Shown: positions 16,538 through 27,446, numbered from the stretch's first letter. The stretch is DNA of 64,000 nt from Candidatus Baltobacteraceae bacterium (GCA_036559195.1 DATBTN010000001.1:30095-94094); one strand, 5' to 3'. Notes: generated by a model not told the origin, from the sequence alone. Program-made: numbers and translations.

Positions 16538-16901
16538 TGCGCCGTTTGCCTTCCCGGGACTCGATCGCGTCTTTCACGAGCGCGGACGTTTGGCGATCTG
16601 CAGCGCGCTTATCGGCAGCGCCGACGGCGCGACGTTCACGCAATTGCAAGAGGCTTGCGATCTGACCGACGGCAATCTCAATCGGCATTTGCACGCACTG
16701 GCCGAGATGGGTATCGTCGAGATGACGCGCGTCACCGGTAACGGCCGCCCGCAAACGGTCGTACGTATCACCGCCGGCGGCCGCGAGCGATTTCTCGCCT
16801 ACATCGACGAACTCGAAGCGATCGTGCGCGACGTCGGGCGCGCGCGCAAGCGTAAGGCGTCGCCGACGCGCACCGTGCCGGCCAACTCCACTTCGCAGTA
16901 G
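16530..16901 (+). CDS. Winged-helix transcriptional regulator (HTH_34/MarR-like)
   Basis: Protein of 123 residues. The winged-helix part covers about residues 12-90: helix 2 in TFTQLQEACDL, recognition helix TDGNLNRHLHALAEMG, and a wing GNGRPQTVVRITAGG. This is the pattern of small regulators that silence an adjacent membrane protein or transporter gene. A C-terminal dimerising helix (ERFLAYIDELEAIVRDV) follows. The last 103 bases overlap, tail to tail, the MOSC gene on the other strand, which is unusual; the basic tail after about residue 105 may be dispensable. Confidence 0.85.
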   Translation: MSDAPFAFPGLDRVFHERGRLAICSALIGSADGATFTQLQEACDLTDGNLNRHLHALAEMGIVEMTRVTGNGRPQTVVRITAGGRERFLAYIDELEAIVRDVGRARKRKASPTRTVPANSTSQ

Positions 16902-17494
16902 GCGCCCATAACGTTCCCGCGGTGGCGCGCGACGTACCGCAGCACCTCGTCCTCGTGCGCGCCCGTTTCGACGTCGTACGTCGTCGTGACGCAACGGCCG
17001 ATCGTCGAGCTCACGCGCAACCGCACCTCGCCGAGCTCGAGGATCGCGCCGAGCAGCTCGGGCTCGCTCCAAGCAAAGCCCTTCGCCGCACGCACGTAAA
17101 AGTTTGGCCGCCAGCGGCGCGGATCGAGCGCGCTGCCGACGTGCGCGCTGACCTCGTCGATCCAGCGATCGACGATCAGCGAGACCGGCGCGTCATCGAA
17201 GACGTGACCGTTGGGTTCGCCGCGATATTCGACGCGCACGTTCGCTTCGGCGGCGTAGCGGGCAGCCTGGGCCACGTCGCTCGTAAGATGGAGGCGGTCG
17301 CTCTCTTTCCCGCGATAGGGCTTCCCCGTGCGTGCGTGTTCCGAGGTGACGTACAGCGCCCCCGCGCGATCGCCCGGTAATCCGTCGATGTCAACCCGCG
17401 TCGAATCCAGCGGCACCGCGGCCAAGCTCTTCACCGGGTAGCGCCAGATTGAGGCGAGCGTGCCCAATATCTCCATGCTCCCTACGTGTACCAT
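16799..17494 (-). CDS. MOSC-domain protein
   Basis: Protein of 231 residues. An N-terminal MOSC beta-barrel (IWRYPVKSL ... GLPGDRAGALY) leads to the MOSC domain with a conserved Cys in IGRCVTTTYDVETG (about residues 168-181), the residue that binds molybdenum cofactor in mARC-type enzymes and molybdenum cofactor sulfurases. The C terminus AGTVRVGDALRL is standard for the family. The substrate is unknown. Two starts are possible: ATG 17494 or ATG 17476 (GGGAG just upstream of the latter). Its 3' end overlaps the regulator gene by 103 bases. Confidence 0.82.
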   Translation of the reverse strand: MVHVGSMEILGTLASIWRYPVKSLAAVPLDSTRVDIDGLPGDRAGALYVTSEHARTGKPYRGKESDRLHLTSDVAQAARYAAEANVRVEYRGEPNGHVFDDAPVSLIVDRWIDEVSAHVGSALDPRRWRPNFYVRAAKGFAWSEPELLGAILELGEVRLRVSSTIGRCVTTTYDVETGAHEDEVLRYVARHRGNVMGAYCEVELAGTVRVGDALRLRARPTSRTIASSSSM

Positions 17495-17531
17495 AGGAAG
17501 GCGTCGGAATCCTCAAGAAAGCGCCGCCACC

Positions 17532-18467
17532 ATGAGCGCCACGGTCGATCCCGTGCAGCTTCGCCCGTTGGGCCTCGGCGAGATCTTCGATCGCGCCGTG
17601 ACGCTGTACGTCCGCAACTTCGCCGGCTTTTCCATTATCGCGCTCTTTCTGCTCGTGCCGATCAGCATCGCGAACTACTTCGTGCTGGCCGATCAGTCCA
17701 CGATCTCGACGATCTTCATGCAGCAGATCGCGCACCCGCATCCGGGTGCCGCGCCGCCCGCACTGCCCTTCTCGCCGGCACTCGTGTGGCTGCTCGTAGC
17801 CGCACTTCTGCTAACGCCCTTCGCAAACGTCGCGACCGCGATCGGCGTCGCGCGGCTCTACGCCCGCGAGCCGGTCGATTGGCAGAGCTGTTACCGGCGC
17901 GCGCTCGCGCGGTGGCCGCAGATTCTGCTCGTGCTCTTGGTCGAGTTAGCGATCGTGACCGGCGCCATCTTCGCAGGCGCGCTCGGCATCGGCATTTTCA
18001 CCGGGCTCGCGATCGTGCTCTTTCGAGCGAGCGCCGTCGCCGGCGTGGTTGCCGGCGTCGCGGCGTTCCTGGTGCTGCTCGCCTGGCTCGTTTCGCTGAT
18101 GCTGCTCTATCTCGCGGCCATGTTCATGTTCGATGCGGTCGGCATCGAAGGCGTGCCGGTCGGCGCGGCGATCGGATCGGGGTTCGCGCGCATTTTCAAT
18201 CGTTCGGAGTTTTGGCGCGCGGTGCTCGCCGGTCTTGCGATCTTTGCGATTCAATTCGGCTTGATTCTCGTCGCCACGATCGCGGTCGGAATCGTTGAGG
18301 CGGTTCTCAAATCGCATCTGGTCGACACGATCGCGCAAGGCTTGGTCTCGCTGCTCTCGACGGCGTTTTTGGCGGTGCTCATCGCCGTCTACTATTACGA
18401 CGTGCGCGTACGGCGCGAAGGACTCGATCTGCAGGCGAGCGTCGAGCGGCTCACCGCGGGGACGTGA
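17532..18467 (+). CDS. Multipass membrane protein of the MoxR/DUF58 cluster
   Basis: Protein of 311 residues with a short soluble start (LRPLGLGEIFDRAVTLYVRN) and about six long hydrophobic segments. The beginning LRPLGLGEIFDRA-xxLYxxN is shared by a family of uncharacterised membrane proteins sometimes grouped with glycerophosphodiester-phosphodiesterase membrane domains. The gene overlaps the next one by 4 bases, so it is the first of a five-gene unit (17532-22457). ATG 17532 is preferred; in-frame sequence further upstream is antisense to the MOSC gene. Confidence 0.68.
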   Translation: MSATVDPVQLRPLGLGEIFDRAVTLYVRNFAGFSIIALFLLVPISIANYFVLADQSTISTIFMQQIAHPHPGAAPPALPFSPALVWLLVAALLLTPFANVATAIGVARLYAREPVDWQSCYRRALARWPQILLVLLVELAIVTGAIFAGALGIGIFTGLAIVLFRASAVAGVVAGVAAFLVLLAWLVSLMLLYLAAMFMFDAVGIEGVPVGAAIGSGFARIFNRSEFWRAVLAGLAIFAIQFGLILVATIAVGIVEAVLKSHLVDTIAQGLVSLLSTAFLAVLIAVYYYDVRVRREGLDLQASVERLTAGT

Positions 18468-19105
18468 TTCCCGCGCACGATCCCTCGGCGCTGGCGCGAG
18501 CGATCGTCGCCGGCGCGCGTTTCCATTTGGGCGTGCAGCACGTGCGGCCGCGGCCGAAGTCGTGGCTCGCGATCGCCTGGGACTGGGTGCGCGACCGGTA
18601 CTCCGCGCTGATCGACGCATTCAACGCGCACGTACACGTTTCGCACGCGGCCGGGATCGTGACCGGCGACCTGGCGTTGGCCGCAATCGCGGCGCTGCTC
18701 GTCGTCGTCGCGGTCCGTTTGCTGCGCGAACTCGTGCCCGGCAATCGGGCCGGATCGCACGGCGTTGCGATCGATAAGTTACCGGATGCGTTCGCCGTCT
18801 ACGACCGCAGCGTTCGCGCGGCCGCCGCCGGCGAGTACGCACGCGCGATCGCGCTGCTTTTTAACGCGACGGTTGCGGCCTTGGGCCTGCGCGGCGTCGT
18901 GAGCGGCGATGCGAGTGCGACGGTCGGCGAATTCGAGCGAACGTTGAGCGCGCGCGGTCCGGCGCTAGCCGCGCCCTTCGAAACGATCGCGCGTGCGTTT
19001 ACCGCCGCGGCCTACGCGCAGACGCCGATCGGCGAAGCGGAGTGGACGCGCGCCCGCGACGCGTTTGCGCGGCTGCTTCGGGAGAGCGCCCCGCATGTTC
19101 CCTAA
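18464..19105 (+). CDS. DUF4129-type protein
   Basis: Protein of 213 residues. One transmembrane helix (about 66-86, ALAAIAALLVVVAVRLLREL) separates a short N-terminal part from a helical C-terminal domain (about 105-213) like DUF4129, which is found beside MoxR ATPases and DUF58 proteins. Function unknown. GTG start at 18464 overlaps the stop of the previous gene, and the end overlaps the following gene by 11 bases. Confidence 0.65.
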   Translation: MIPAHDPSALARAIVAGARFHLGVQHVRPRPKSWLAIAWDWVRDRYSALIDAFNAHVHVSHAAGIVTGDLALAAIAALLVVVAVRLLRELVPGNRAGSHGVAIDKLPDAFAVYDRSVRAAAAGEYARAIALLFNATVAALGLRGVVSGDASATVGEFERTLSARGPALAAPFETIARAFTAAAYAQTPIGEAEWTRARDAFARLLRESAPHVP

Positions 19106-20170
19106 ACGCAGCCGGGATATCGTCGCGGGGTGTATCGGGCTCGCGATGCTGTTGGGGTTTGCCGTCCTGCAGAGCCAAGAACGGACGCCTCCGCCGCCCA
19201 GTGTGTTTTCCACCTACGACTTCGGGCGCAACGGCTATGCGGCACTCGCCGAGCTGCTCGACCGCGAAGGCATCCGAACCGCCGCGTTCGCGCGCCCGCT
19301 CGCGCTCTTGAGTTCGGAGGTTCGCACGCTCGTGATTAGCGCGGATGCGACGAACCAGCCCGAGGGCGAGTTTACTCGCGGCGACGCGGATGCGCTCTTG
19401 GCCTGGGTAAGACGCGGCGGCCGGCTCGTCGCGCTCGGCGACCCGGCGGTAACCCGCGACCCTCGCTTCAAGGTTCCCTTCTCCCAACCGCAGCGGCGGG
19501 CGTCGGCGTACGCAACGGCGGTCGCGCGATTCGCGCCCGTTGCGGTGCGCCGCGTCGACGGCGCGTTCGCGCGCGCTTATCCGGCGCGCGTCGCGCGTCG
19601 CGTTGCCGTGGAGTTGAAGGCGCGCGGAAAGATCGTTGGGATCGCCTACCCCTTGGGGCGCGGACGGGTGATTGCGATAACCGACGCATCGATCTTCAGC
19701 AATCGCACGCTCGCGCGCGCCGGGAACGCCGGCTATGCGTACGATCTGCTCGCCGTGGGCTTCGTCGCGTTCGACGAACGCGTGCACGGATACGCGGAAG
19801 ATCGCAGTTTTTGGGCGGCGCTGCCAACGCCCGTACACGTGGCGATCTTCATCGCGCTCGCGATCGTCGCACTCGTCCTCGTCGGCGCCAACCTGCGGTT
19901 TGCGCCGGCGCTGCCGGCGGATTCGGCCGGCGATCGCGATTCCGCGGCGTACATCGATTCGATGGCGCGACTCTTGGCGCGCGGCGGCGCGGCGCGGCGG
20001 GCGCTCGCCGATTGCGTGGACTCGGTGGCCCGCGCCGCCGCGCGGATCGATCGCGACGGATGGCGCGAAACCCTTCGCGAACTGGAAGCTCTGCGACGGG
20101 TGGAGCGGCCCTCTGCGGCCGATCTCGTGCGCGCGGGACAGTTAAGCACGCGGCTGCGAAAGGACCTCGA

Positions 20171-20174
<4 letters not shown>
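19095..20174 (+). CDS. DUF4350-type membrane protein
   Basis: Protein of 359 residues. One N-terminal transmembrane helix (about 9-25) precedes a soluble domain with FSTYDFGRNGYAALAELLDR, the DUF4350 start, and a glycine-rich stretch LLAWVRRGGRLVALGDPA resembling a class-I-glutaminase-like fold lacking catalytic residues. A second helix (about 240-260) and a helical tail follow. Such proteins sit between DUF4129 and MoxR genes. The ATG at 19095 is chosen because it begins the membrane anchor. The stop overlaps the moxR ATG. Confidence 0.7.
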
Positions 20175-21119
<945 letters not shown>

Positions 21120-21133
<14 letters not shown>

Positions 21134-22457
21134 GCCATCCCTGCGGCTCTGGTTCACCCCGCGCGCGTATTGGCTCGCGAGCGGTGTGGCCGCGCTCTTC
21201 GCCATTGCGGGCGTGTTTCCAAACGCATTCGCACTCGCGCTGCTCGCGGCGATTGCGCTCGCGGCCTGCGTCGCGATCGACGCATCGATCGGACCCGCCC
21301 GTTCGCGGATCGCACTCGAGCGCACCGAACTCGAGCACCTGGCGCTGCGAACCGCGGCGCGGCTCGGGTACGTGCTGACGAACGCGTCGGCGCGCGCGAT
21401 CCGTTTCGGGGTCGTCGACACGCCGGTCGAAGCGATCGCCTACGATGTCGACGAGGTCGAAGCGATCGCGCCGCCCGGCAGCCGTACGACGCTCGAGCGG
21501 CCGGTGACGCCGCGCACGCGAGGAACCGTCGTCTTCGGCGCGCTCTATCTCTGGTTCGAAAATAGCCTTGGGCTGCTGCGCCGGCGAATGCGGGTGGAGG
21601 CGCCGGCGCGCGGGCGGGTCTATCCGGATCTCTCGGCGGTCGAACGGTACGGCGCGTTGCGTGCGCGCAACCGGCTCATCGACGCCGGCTTGCGCAAAAT
21701 GCGTCAGCGCGGCGCGGGCGCCGAGTTCGAGAGCCTGCGCGATTGGAGCGCGGGCGACGCGTTTCGCGGCATCGACTGGAAGGCGACGGCGCGCCGCGGC
21801 CGCCTAACGGTCGCCGACTACGAGGTCGAACGCAGTCAGAACGTCATGCTCGTTCTCGATGCCGGCCGATTGATGACGCCGCGATGCAACGACCAGCGAA
21901 AGTTCGATTTCGCGATCACCGCGGCGCTCTCGGTCGCCTCGATCGCGGGACTCGCGAGCGACCGGGTCGGTATCGTTGCGTTCGCGCGCGAGATTCTCTT
22001 AGCGCAGGCGCCGCGAGCGAGTTCGGCAGGCTTGGGGCGGCTCGCCGCCTCCGTGCACGATCTCGAACCGCGCTTCGAAGAGTCGGACTATGTTGCCGCG
22101 TTTGCCTATCTGCGCGCGCACCTTCACAAGCGAAGTCTGATCGTCTTCTTTACCGACATGGTCGATCCGGTGGCGCAGAGTACGGTGCTCGCGGAGATCG
22201 GTACGCTCGCGCGACGCCATCTAATCGTGATCGCGTTCATGAACGACGCCGCCATCGACCGGGCGATCGCGACGCCGCCGGAACGGCCGCTCGACGTCTA
22301 CGCGACGAGCGTCGCACTCGGACTTCGGCAGGAACGGCGTGCGGCGGCGGCCGTGCTCGAACGTTTGGGCGCGCACGTCATCGACGTTCCGGCGCAACGG
22401 TTGAACACCGCGCTCATCGATGAATACCTGCGGATAAAACAGCGCGGACTACTCTAG
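21120..22457 (+). CDS. DUF58 protein with VWA-like domain
   Basis: Protein of 445 residues. Two N-terminal helices (about 18-55) anchor it; a beta domain follows and then the DUF58 signature GDAFRGIDWKATARRG (about 216-231). The VWA-like part begins with NVMLVLDAGRLM, where the MIDAS motif D-x-S-x-S is replaced by D-A-G-R-L, so metal binding may be weakened. MoxR proteins are thought to activate this kind of partner. GTG start at 21120 overlaps moxR. The 3' end overlaps the convergent SpoIIM-like gene by 9 bases. Confidence 0.88.
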
Positions 22458-23426
22458 CGAATCGCGCGCGCGCCCCGCGAAGCCGTAGTAGAGTACGAGC
22501 GCGATTGCCGTGAGTAGCCCGACGCTCGCGCGCACGCCGGCGGAGAACCGCAGCGGCGAGAAAAATCCCTCGATGGTGCCGGCAACGAGCAGCATGGCGA
22601 CGACGCCGCCGAAGAGCACGCCCGCCCGGCGCGCGTTGCGCGCGAGGGCGTCTTTACGCCGCAACCGGCCGGGATAGATCACGCCGGCGGCGAGCAGCAG
22701 ACCCGCGCCGCCGGCGATTTGGATGGCCGTCAGTTCGATAACGCCGTGCGGCGCGATCGTCGCCCAAAAATCGTAGCCAAAGCCGGCGCGCGCGAAGAGC
22801 GCTGCCAGCGCGCCGAGCATCAACGCGTTGAAGACGATCTCGTACACCGTGCCGATGCCGAGCGTCACGATGCCGCCCGCGAAAGCCAGAATACAGACGC
22901 GAACGTTGTTCTGGATGATCAGACTCGCCATCGCCGGCGAGTTTTGCGGCGCGAAGGCGAAGTTGGAATCGTGCAAGCTCTTCGCGATGTGTCCGGGAAC
23001 GATCGAGGCCGGCAGCAGCGCGTAGGCGTCGGCCGGACGCTGCGCGACGACGGCGTAGGCGATCGCGCTCCACAGCACGGTCAGTGCGATGCAGATGAAG
23101 ATGAAGCCGAACGATCGGCGAAACTCGTTCGGAAGCGTTCGGGTGAAATACCGCAGCGCGCGCGCGCGGCCGCTCTCGAGCGTACCGGCGTAGACGCGGG
23201 CGTGCGCGCGAGCGGTCAAACGATTGAGGTAGTGTTCGAGCCGCGCGCTGTATCCGCGGCCTTGCGCGTACGCGAGATCGGAGGTCACCCAGCGATAGAG
23301 CCGCCCGAGTTCGATCAGTTCGTCCGCGCCGAGGCGCCGCAGGCCGCGGCGCGCGGCGCGCGTCAACAACCCCTCGAGGCGTTCCCACGAGGCCTGGCGT
23401 CGAGCGACGAAGGCGGATTCTTGCAC
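22449..23426 (-). CDS. Stage II sporulation protein M-like membrane protein
   Basis: Protein of 325 residues. A soluble helical region (1-100) is followed by five or six transmembrane segments. The core WATIAPHGVIELTAIQIAGG is the typical SpoIIM motif. No sporulation genes are visible in the window; SpoIIM-like proteins also occur in non-sporulating bacteria beside MoxR, DUF58 and RDD genes, as here. It is transcribed away from the RDD gene, whose start is 41 bases away, and towards the DUF58 gene. Confidence 0.86.
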   Translation of the reverse strand: MQESAFVARRQASWERLEGLLTRAARRGLRRLGADELIELGRLYRWVTSDLAYAQGRGYSARLEHYLNRLTARAHARVYAGTLESGRARALRYFTRTLPNEFRRSFGFIFICIALTVLWSAIAYAVVAQRPADAYALLPASIVPGHIAKSLHDSNFAFAPQNSPAMASLIIQNNVRVCILAFAGGIVTLGIGTVYEIVFNALMLGALAALFARAGFGYDFWATIAPHGVIELTAIQIAGGAGLLLAAGVIYPGRLRRKDALARNARRAGVLFGGVVAMLLVAGTIEGFFSPLRFSAGVRASVGLLTAIALVLYYGFAGRARDSLE

Positions 23427-23467
23427 GCAGGTCGTGCGTTCGAGCGGGTCCCGGCGGGGCCTGTCGA

Positions 23468-24217
23468 ATGTCGCGCGCGGTGGATCGCAGCATCAGCGTA
23501 CGAACTCCGGAATCGATTCGATTCTCCTACGATCTGGCTGGATTGGGGAGCCGCTTTCTTGCCGTCGCGCTCGATTTAGCGATTCAGCTGGCGGTGATCG
23601 GCGCGATCTTTTGGGCGCTCGCGTTGCTCGCCGCGCACGTACCGCACGCCAAGAGCGCGGCCGCCGGCGGCCGGCTCGCCGGCTCGATCGGCGTGGCGAT
23701 CGTCGTCGGCATCGTGTTCCTCGTTTTTTTCGGGTATTTCATCGTCCTCGAGACGTTTTGGGACGGTCAGACGCCCGGCAAGAAGGCGCTTGGAATCCGC
23801 GTCGTGCGCGACGGCGGCTATCCGCTGGATTTCGGCAGTTCGCTGATTCGCAATCTGGTTCGAGTCGGCGAAGCCGCAGCCGGTTTTTACGCGATTAGCG
23901 CGATCGCCACGCTGCTCTCGGCGGAGAATAAACGCCTCGGTGATTTTGCCGCGGGGACGATCGTGGTGCGCGACGCGCGCGTGGAACGCGCCGCCGATTT
24001 ATCGCCGGCGGTCCCGCACTCGACTGCCGGCTTCTCGATGCTCGACGAGGACGAGCGTGCGTTGATCGCGCGCTTCTGCGCGCGGCGCGATGCGATGGCA
24101 CCGCAGTACCGGGCGCGGATGGCCGCCCAGCTCGCAAACCTGCTGCGCCCGCGGCTCTCTCGCGACCTTCAAGTGCTCGACGACGACGATCTGCTGGGGC
24201 GGCTTAACGCTTCGTGA
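23468..24217 (+). CDS. RDD-family membrane protein
   Basis: Protein of 249 residues with the RDD start: SYDLAGLGSRFLAVALDLAI (about 19-38), where Arg28 and Asp35 are the name-giving residues. Two to three transmembrane helices and the pattern DGQTPGKKALGIRVVRDGG (about 99-117) follow. A soluble C-terminal region of about 80 residues is unusual for the minimal RDD protein. RDD/SpoIIM/MoxR/DUF58 genes commonly cluster. The 3' end overlaps a convergent gene by 14 bases. Confidence 0.85.
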   Translation: MSRAVDRSISVRTPESIRFSYDLAGLGSRFLAVALDLAIQLAVIGAIFWALALLAAHVPHAKSAAAGGRLAGSIGVAIVVGIVFLVFFGYFIVLETFWDGQTPGKKALGIRVVRDGGYPLDFGSSLIRNLVRVGEAAAGFYAISAIATLLSAENKRLGDFAAGTIVVRDARVERAADLSPAVPHSTAGFSMLDEDERALIARFCARRDAMAPQYRARMAAQLANLLRPRLSRDLQVLDDDDLLGRLNAS

Positions 24218-25187
24218 TACGCGTCACCAGGTCGCGTGCGAAGTTAAGCGCTTCGGTCTTCGTGCTCTCGTAGATCGAGCTGGCCTCACCCGGGGTCATG
24301 TGTTTGCCGTGTTCGAGAAAGAACGCAACGCCTTCGCCAACGACGATCGTGCCCGCATAGGCGATCGCGCCTTTGATCGCAATTCCGGCGACCGGAATGA
24401 ATCCGGAAAGCTCGCGCGCGAGCATGCGCCAGCCAAACCCGCCGCCGACGACCGGCAGCAGCGCCCACATGCGCCCCACATCGGGATCGCGGCCGTAGGT
24501 CGCCTCGATATGCAGTAAGAGCATCATCTGAATGCCGGTGATCGCCACCATGTCGCCGGCCGAAGCAAAGGCTCCGAGCACGAACCCCGCGATGGGAATG
24601 TGATCGACGACGGCGCTCGCGAGCGCGACCTTTAGCGCGTTATTGGCGGCGTCGCGCGTGAGCTTGGCCGCGACGCTCTCGCGCAACACGGGCAAGCGCC
24701 GCCCGACGGCGATCTCCACGCGTTTGCACGCATCGACCACGTGCGGGAAAACGCGGCCGCGCAGCGCGTCGCGCGATATCGCCGGAACGGCGTACTCCGC
24801 GACGGTGCCCGCATCCGGCGCGTTCGGCGGCCCGGCCGGCGAGGCGCTCTCGTCGACGGTAATGGCGAAGATCGGCAGTCGCATGGCGCGCAGCGACGCC
24901 AAATCGGCGCCGGCGAGATCGCCCGCTCTGGCCAAAAACAGCACCAGGGTTCCCGCCCGCGTATCGGTCGCGACCGGCCGCCCCGGTACGAGCGTTTCGA
25001 GACACGCGCCCGCGTCGAGCGGCACCGAATCGTCGTGGCCCGAGAGCAAGAGCGTCCGCATCGCCGCCACCAGCGCCGGATCGCCCGCGAGATAAAAGCG
25101 AAATGGTTTGCGCACGTTCGCACTCACGGCATTGACGTCGATGCCTTTTCGAACCATGCGCAAGATGTCGCCCGCAGCAGCTGCCAT
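24204..25187 (-). CDS. DUF697-type membrane-associated protein with GTPase-like N-terminal part
   Basis: Protein of 327 residues. The N-terminal 165 residues have an alpha/beta pattern but no P-loop. The C-terminal half carries amphipathic and hydrophobic helices typical of DUF697/YcjF-like proteins (for example ALASAVVDHIPIAGFVLGA and AIAGFIPVAGIAIKG-like repeats with duplicated IP-x-AG motifs). Function unknown. It shares direction with the M48 protease gene (20-base gap), so the two may be co-transcribed. Confidence 0.65.
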   Translation of the reverse strand: MAAAAGDILRMVRKGIDVNAVSANVRKPFRFYLAGDPALVAAMRTLLLSGHDDSVPLDAGACLETLVPGRPVATDTRAGTLVLFLARAGDLAGADLASLRAMRLPIFAITVDESASPAGPPNAPDAGTVAEYAVPAISRDALRGRVFPHVVDACKRVEIAVGRRLPVLRESVAAKLTRDAANNALKVALASAVVDHIPIAGFVLGAFASAGDMVAITGIQMMLLLHIEATYGRDPDVGRMWALLPVVGGGFGWRMLARELSGFIPVAGIAIKGAIAYAGTIVVGEGVAFFLEHGKHMTPGEASSIYESTKTEALNFARDLVTRITKR

Positions 25188-25207
25188 GAACGCCCCTTAC
25201 CCAGAAA

Positions 25208-27262
25208 TCAGACGTCGCCGTAGGTGCCGCCGGTTGAGGTTAGGCGCGACTCTTTGAGCGGATCGTCGGTGTAGTCGAGGTAGACCAGCCCCATGAAGAT
25301 TTCGAGCGAGAGCGATTCCATGCCGCGCGCGTTGGCGACGTCGACGATCGAACGGTGCGTACGTTCGGCTTCGCGTACGATCGCTTCCGGAGTCGTCTTC
25401 GTATCGGCGGCGACGATCGTGGCTTCGGCAACGTCACCCGGCGTGAGGTTGCGATGGAGCATGTCCGCGTAACTCATCGCTTCGACGCCGTCGGCGGCGA
25501 AGCGCACGTCGAGGGCTTTTTGCAGCGTGGCGTACCGCGGTTGCGAGGTTCCGACGCCGAGCATCGTAACGCGCGCGCCGAGTTGCCGGGCTTTGGCCAT
25601 GTTGAAGAGCTGGTCGGCCTCCGACGCGGAGGTCGCCGCCTGGCCGAGCGAGGTCGAGGCTTTCTGCATGAGCGGAACGAGCTCGTTGTAATCCTGTTGG
25701 CTGATGTCGCCGAAGTAGTTGAGCTGTACTTGCTGCAGGCGCTTGAGGAAGATATCGAGATCGCCGAGACCCGAATCGATCTGCAGCGCCGAGCCCCGTC
25801 CGGCATCGACCGCGCGAACCATATCGCCGTCGGCCGCCGAGAGTTCGGAGAGCATGTGCGGGTAGGACGGAAAGACCGCGATCGATTGCGATGGAATGGG
25901 AGAATCGCGCAGCGGCGCGTTCATCTCGGTGAGGATATCCGCGTTCTCTTGGAGCAGTCCGCTGAGTTTGCCGGTCTTCGGGTCGGTGGTTCCGACGCCG
26001 CTAATCGTGCTGTTCGCGTCGTCGAGCGCGCTGTTGATCGCGCGCGACATCGTCGAGAGATTCTTGACGACCGCTTCGAGCCGCGATCCGCGTTTGATCT
26101 CGATGCGGCTGAAGTCGGGAATCTCGTACGAGATGCTGTCGAGCCGGTTACGCAGCGATTTGAGCTGGTCGCGACCCTGGTCGTGGCGCGCGCCGATCTG
26201 GGCGACCGCTTGCGATTGCGTCGAATGCGCCGCGACGAGTTTGGCGCGCAAGTCGCCGAGATTGGGCTGCGTTAAGTTGACGCGTTTATCTTCCACCTGG
26301 CGCAGCGCCGCGATGCGCTCTTTGGCCGCGACTTGCACCTCCGGCGTGCCGTTTTGGGCGACTTCCCCGAGCGTTTGCTCGCTCTTGTTGAATTGACCGA
26401 GTGCGAGTTGGCTCTGGCCGAGCGCGAACATGGCCTGCTGGTTCTTGGGGTCTTCCTTGACGATCGTCTGCAGGTCCATCATGGCGATGTTGTATCGTGC
26501 GGTATCGAGATCGTGCAGCGCACGCACCGTGCGCTGCTGCTCGGTCACGACTTTGGGATCGAGTTCGGTGTAGCCGAGCATGTGCGAGAGGCGCGCGGGT
26601 GCGCCCGGATGGTCCTCGAGATAGTGCGTGACCAAATCCGAGTGCGCGTTTTCGAGCGCGCCGAGATGCTGCATCATCGTCATCATGGCCGCGGGATCGT
26701 AACCGGCGCGCGACATGAGGAGCAATCCGTATTGGTCGGCCTGCAACTCGTCGGCGCGCGACATTTTCGCCATGATGCCCGCCTGCATCAGATTTCCGAA
26801 GTGGTAGATAATCGGCGAAAAGAGCGACGCGATGCCGAAGAGCAGATTGAGGATTTGCGCCTTGGCTTGCATCGTGACGGCATGGCGGCGCTCGATGTGT
26901 CCGGTTTCGTGTCCCAGGACGCCCGCGAGTTCGTCGTCGGATTGAACGAAGTCCAAAAGGCCGGTCTGCGTGTACAGATAGCCGCCGAGCGTTGAGAACG
27001 CGTTAATCCCGGAGTCGTGGATGATCTTGATGTTGTAGGGAACGTCTTTACGCGCCGTCTGTTTCCAGAGACTCTCGCTCACGCGCTGCACCCACTCGTT
27101 GAGGAGCGGATCGGTATCGATGGCGCTCTGCGCGGTGATTTGTTCGTCGGTCTGCTTGCCGAGTTGAATCTCGGCGGCGGTCGAAAGTGCAAGCGCCGGT
27201 GCCGGGCATATGGCACTCAGAAGTGCGACGATCAACGCGATGGGGACGATGCGGCGGTACAT
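25208..27262 (-). CDS. M48-family exported metalloprotease with TPR region
   Basis: Protein of 684 residues. Signal peptide about 1-26. The M48 domain (about 40-230) contains the zinc motif HETGH in GVLGHETGHIERRHA and the third-ligand motif ADELQADQYGLLLM. A TPR-like stretch follows (about 255-320). The C-terminal 350 residues are helical without a recognised domain and make the protein longer than BepA-type proteases (about 490). BepA-like enzymes check outer-membrane protein assembly in the periplasm, a plausible role here. ATG start is supported by AAAGGAT upstream. Confidence 0.86.
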   Translation of the reverse strand: MYRRIVPIALIVALLSAICPAPALALSTAAEIQLGKQTDEQITAQSAIDTDPLLNEWVQRVSESLWKQTARKDVPYNIKIIHDSGINAFSTLGGYLYTQTGLLDFVQSDDELAGVLGHETGHIERRHAVTMQAKAQILNLLFGIASLFSPIIYHFGNLMQAGIMAKMSRADELQADQYGLLLMSRAGYDPAAMMTMMQHLGALENAHSDLVTHYLEDHPGAPARLSHMLGYTELDPKVVTEQQRTVRALHDLDTARYNIAMMDLQTIVKEDPKNQQAMFALGQSQLALGQFNKSEQTLGEVAQNGTPEVQVAAKERIAALRQVEDKRVNLTQPNLGDLRAKLVAAHSTQSQAVAQIGARHDQGRDQLKSLRNRLDSISYEIPDFSRIEIKRGSRLEAVVKNLSTMSRAINSALDDANSTISGVGTTDPKTGKLSGLLQENADILTEMNAPLRDSPIPSQSIAVFPSYPHMLSELSAADGDMVRAVDAGRGSALQIDSGLGDLDIFLKRLQQVQLNYFGDISQQDYNELVPLMQKASTSLGQAATSASEADQLFNMAKARQLGARVTMLGVGTSQPRYATLQKALDVRFAADGVEAMSYADMLHRNLTPGDVAEATIVAADTKTTPEAIVREAERTHRSIVDVANARGMESLSLEIFMGLVYLDYTDDPLKESRLTSTGGTYGDV

Positions 27263-27446
27263 AGGGTTTCATCCTTTACCCGCGGCCGGGCGCGATGTTG
27301 CGGAGGGTGCTCTCCCAGAACGTCGGAGCGGGTTCCTGCGTTACGCCGGGCATTGTGGATTGGATGTGGATAATTCTAACGAACTTGTGGGGCGGGTGTG
27401 GAGGGCGCAGGGCGTTGCCGGTACTCCCTAGGAACCGCAGCACACG

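Noticed and set aside
22449..23426. Evidence that the organism forms spores
   Set aside because: SpoIIM-like proteins occur widely in non-sporulating bacteria in MoxR/DUF58 clusters; no other sporulation gene is present here.
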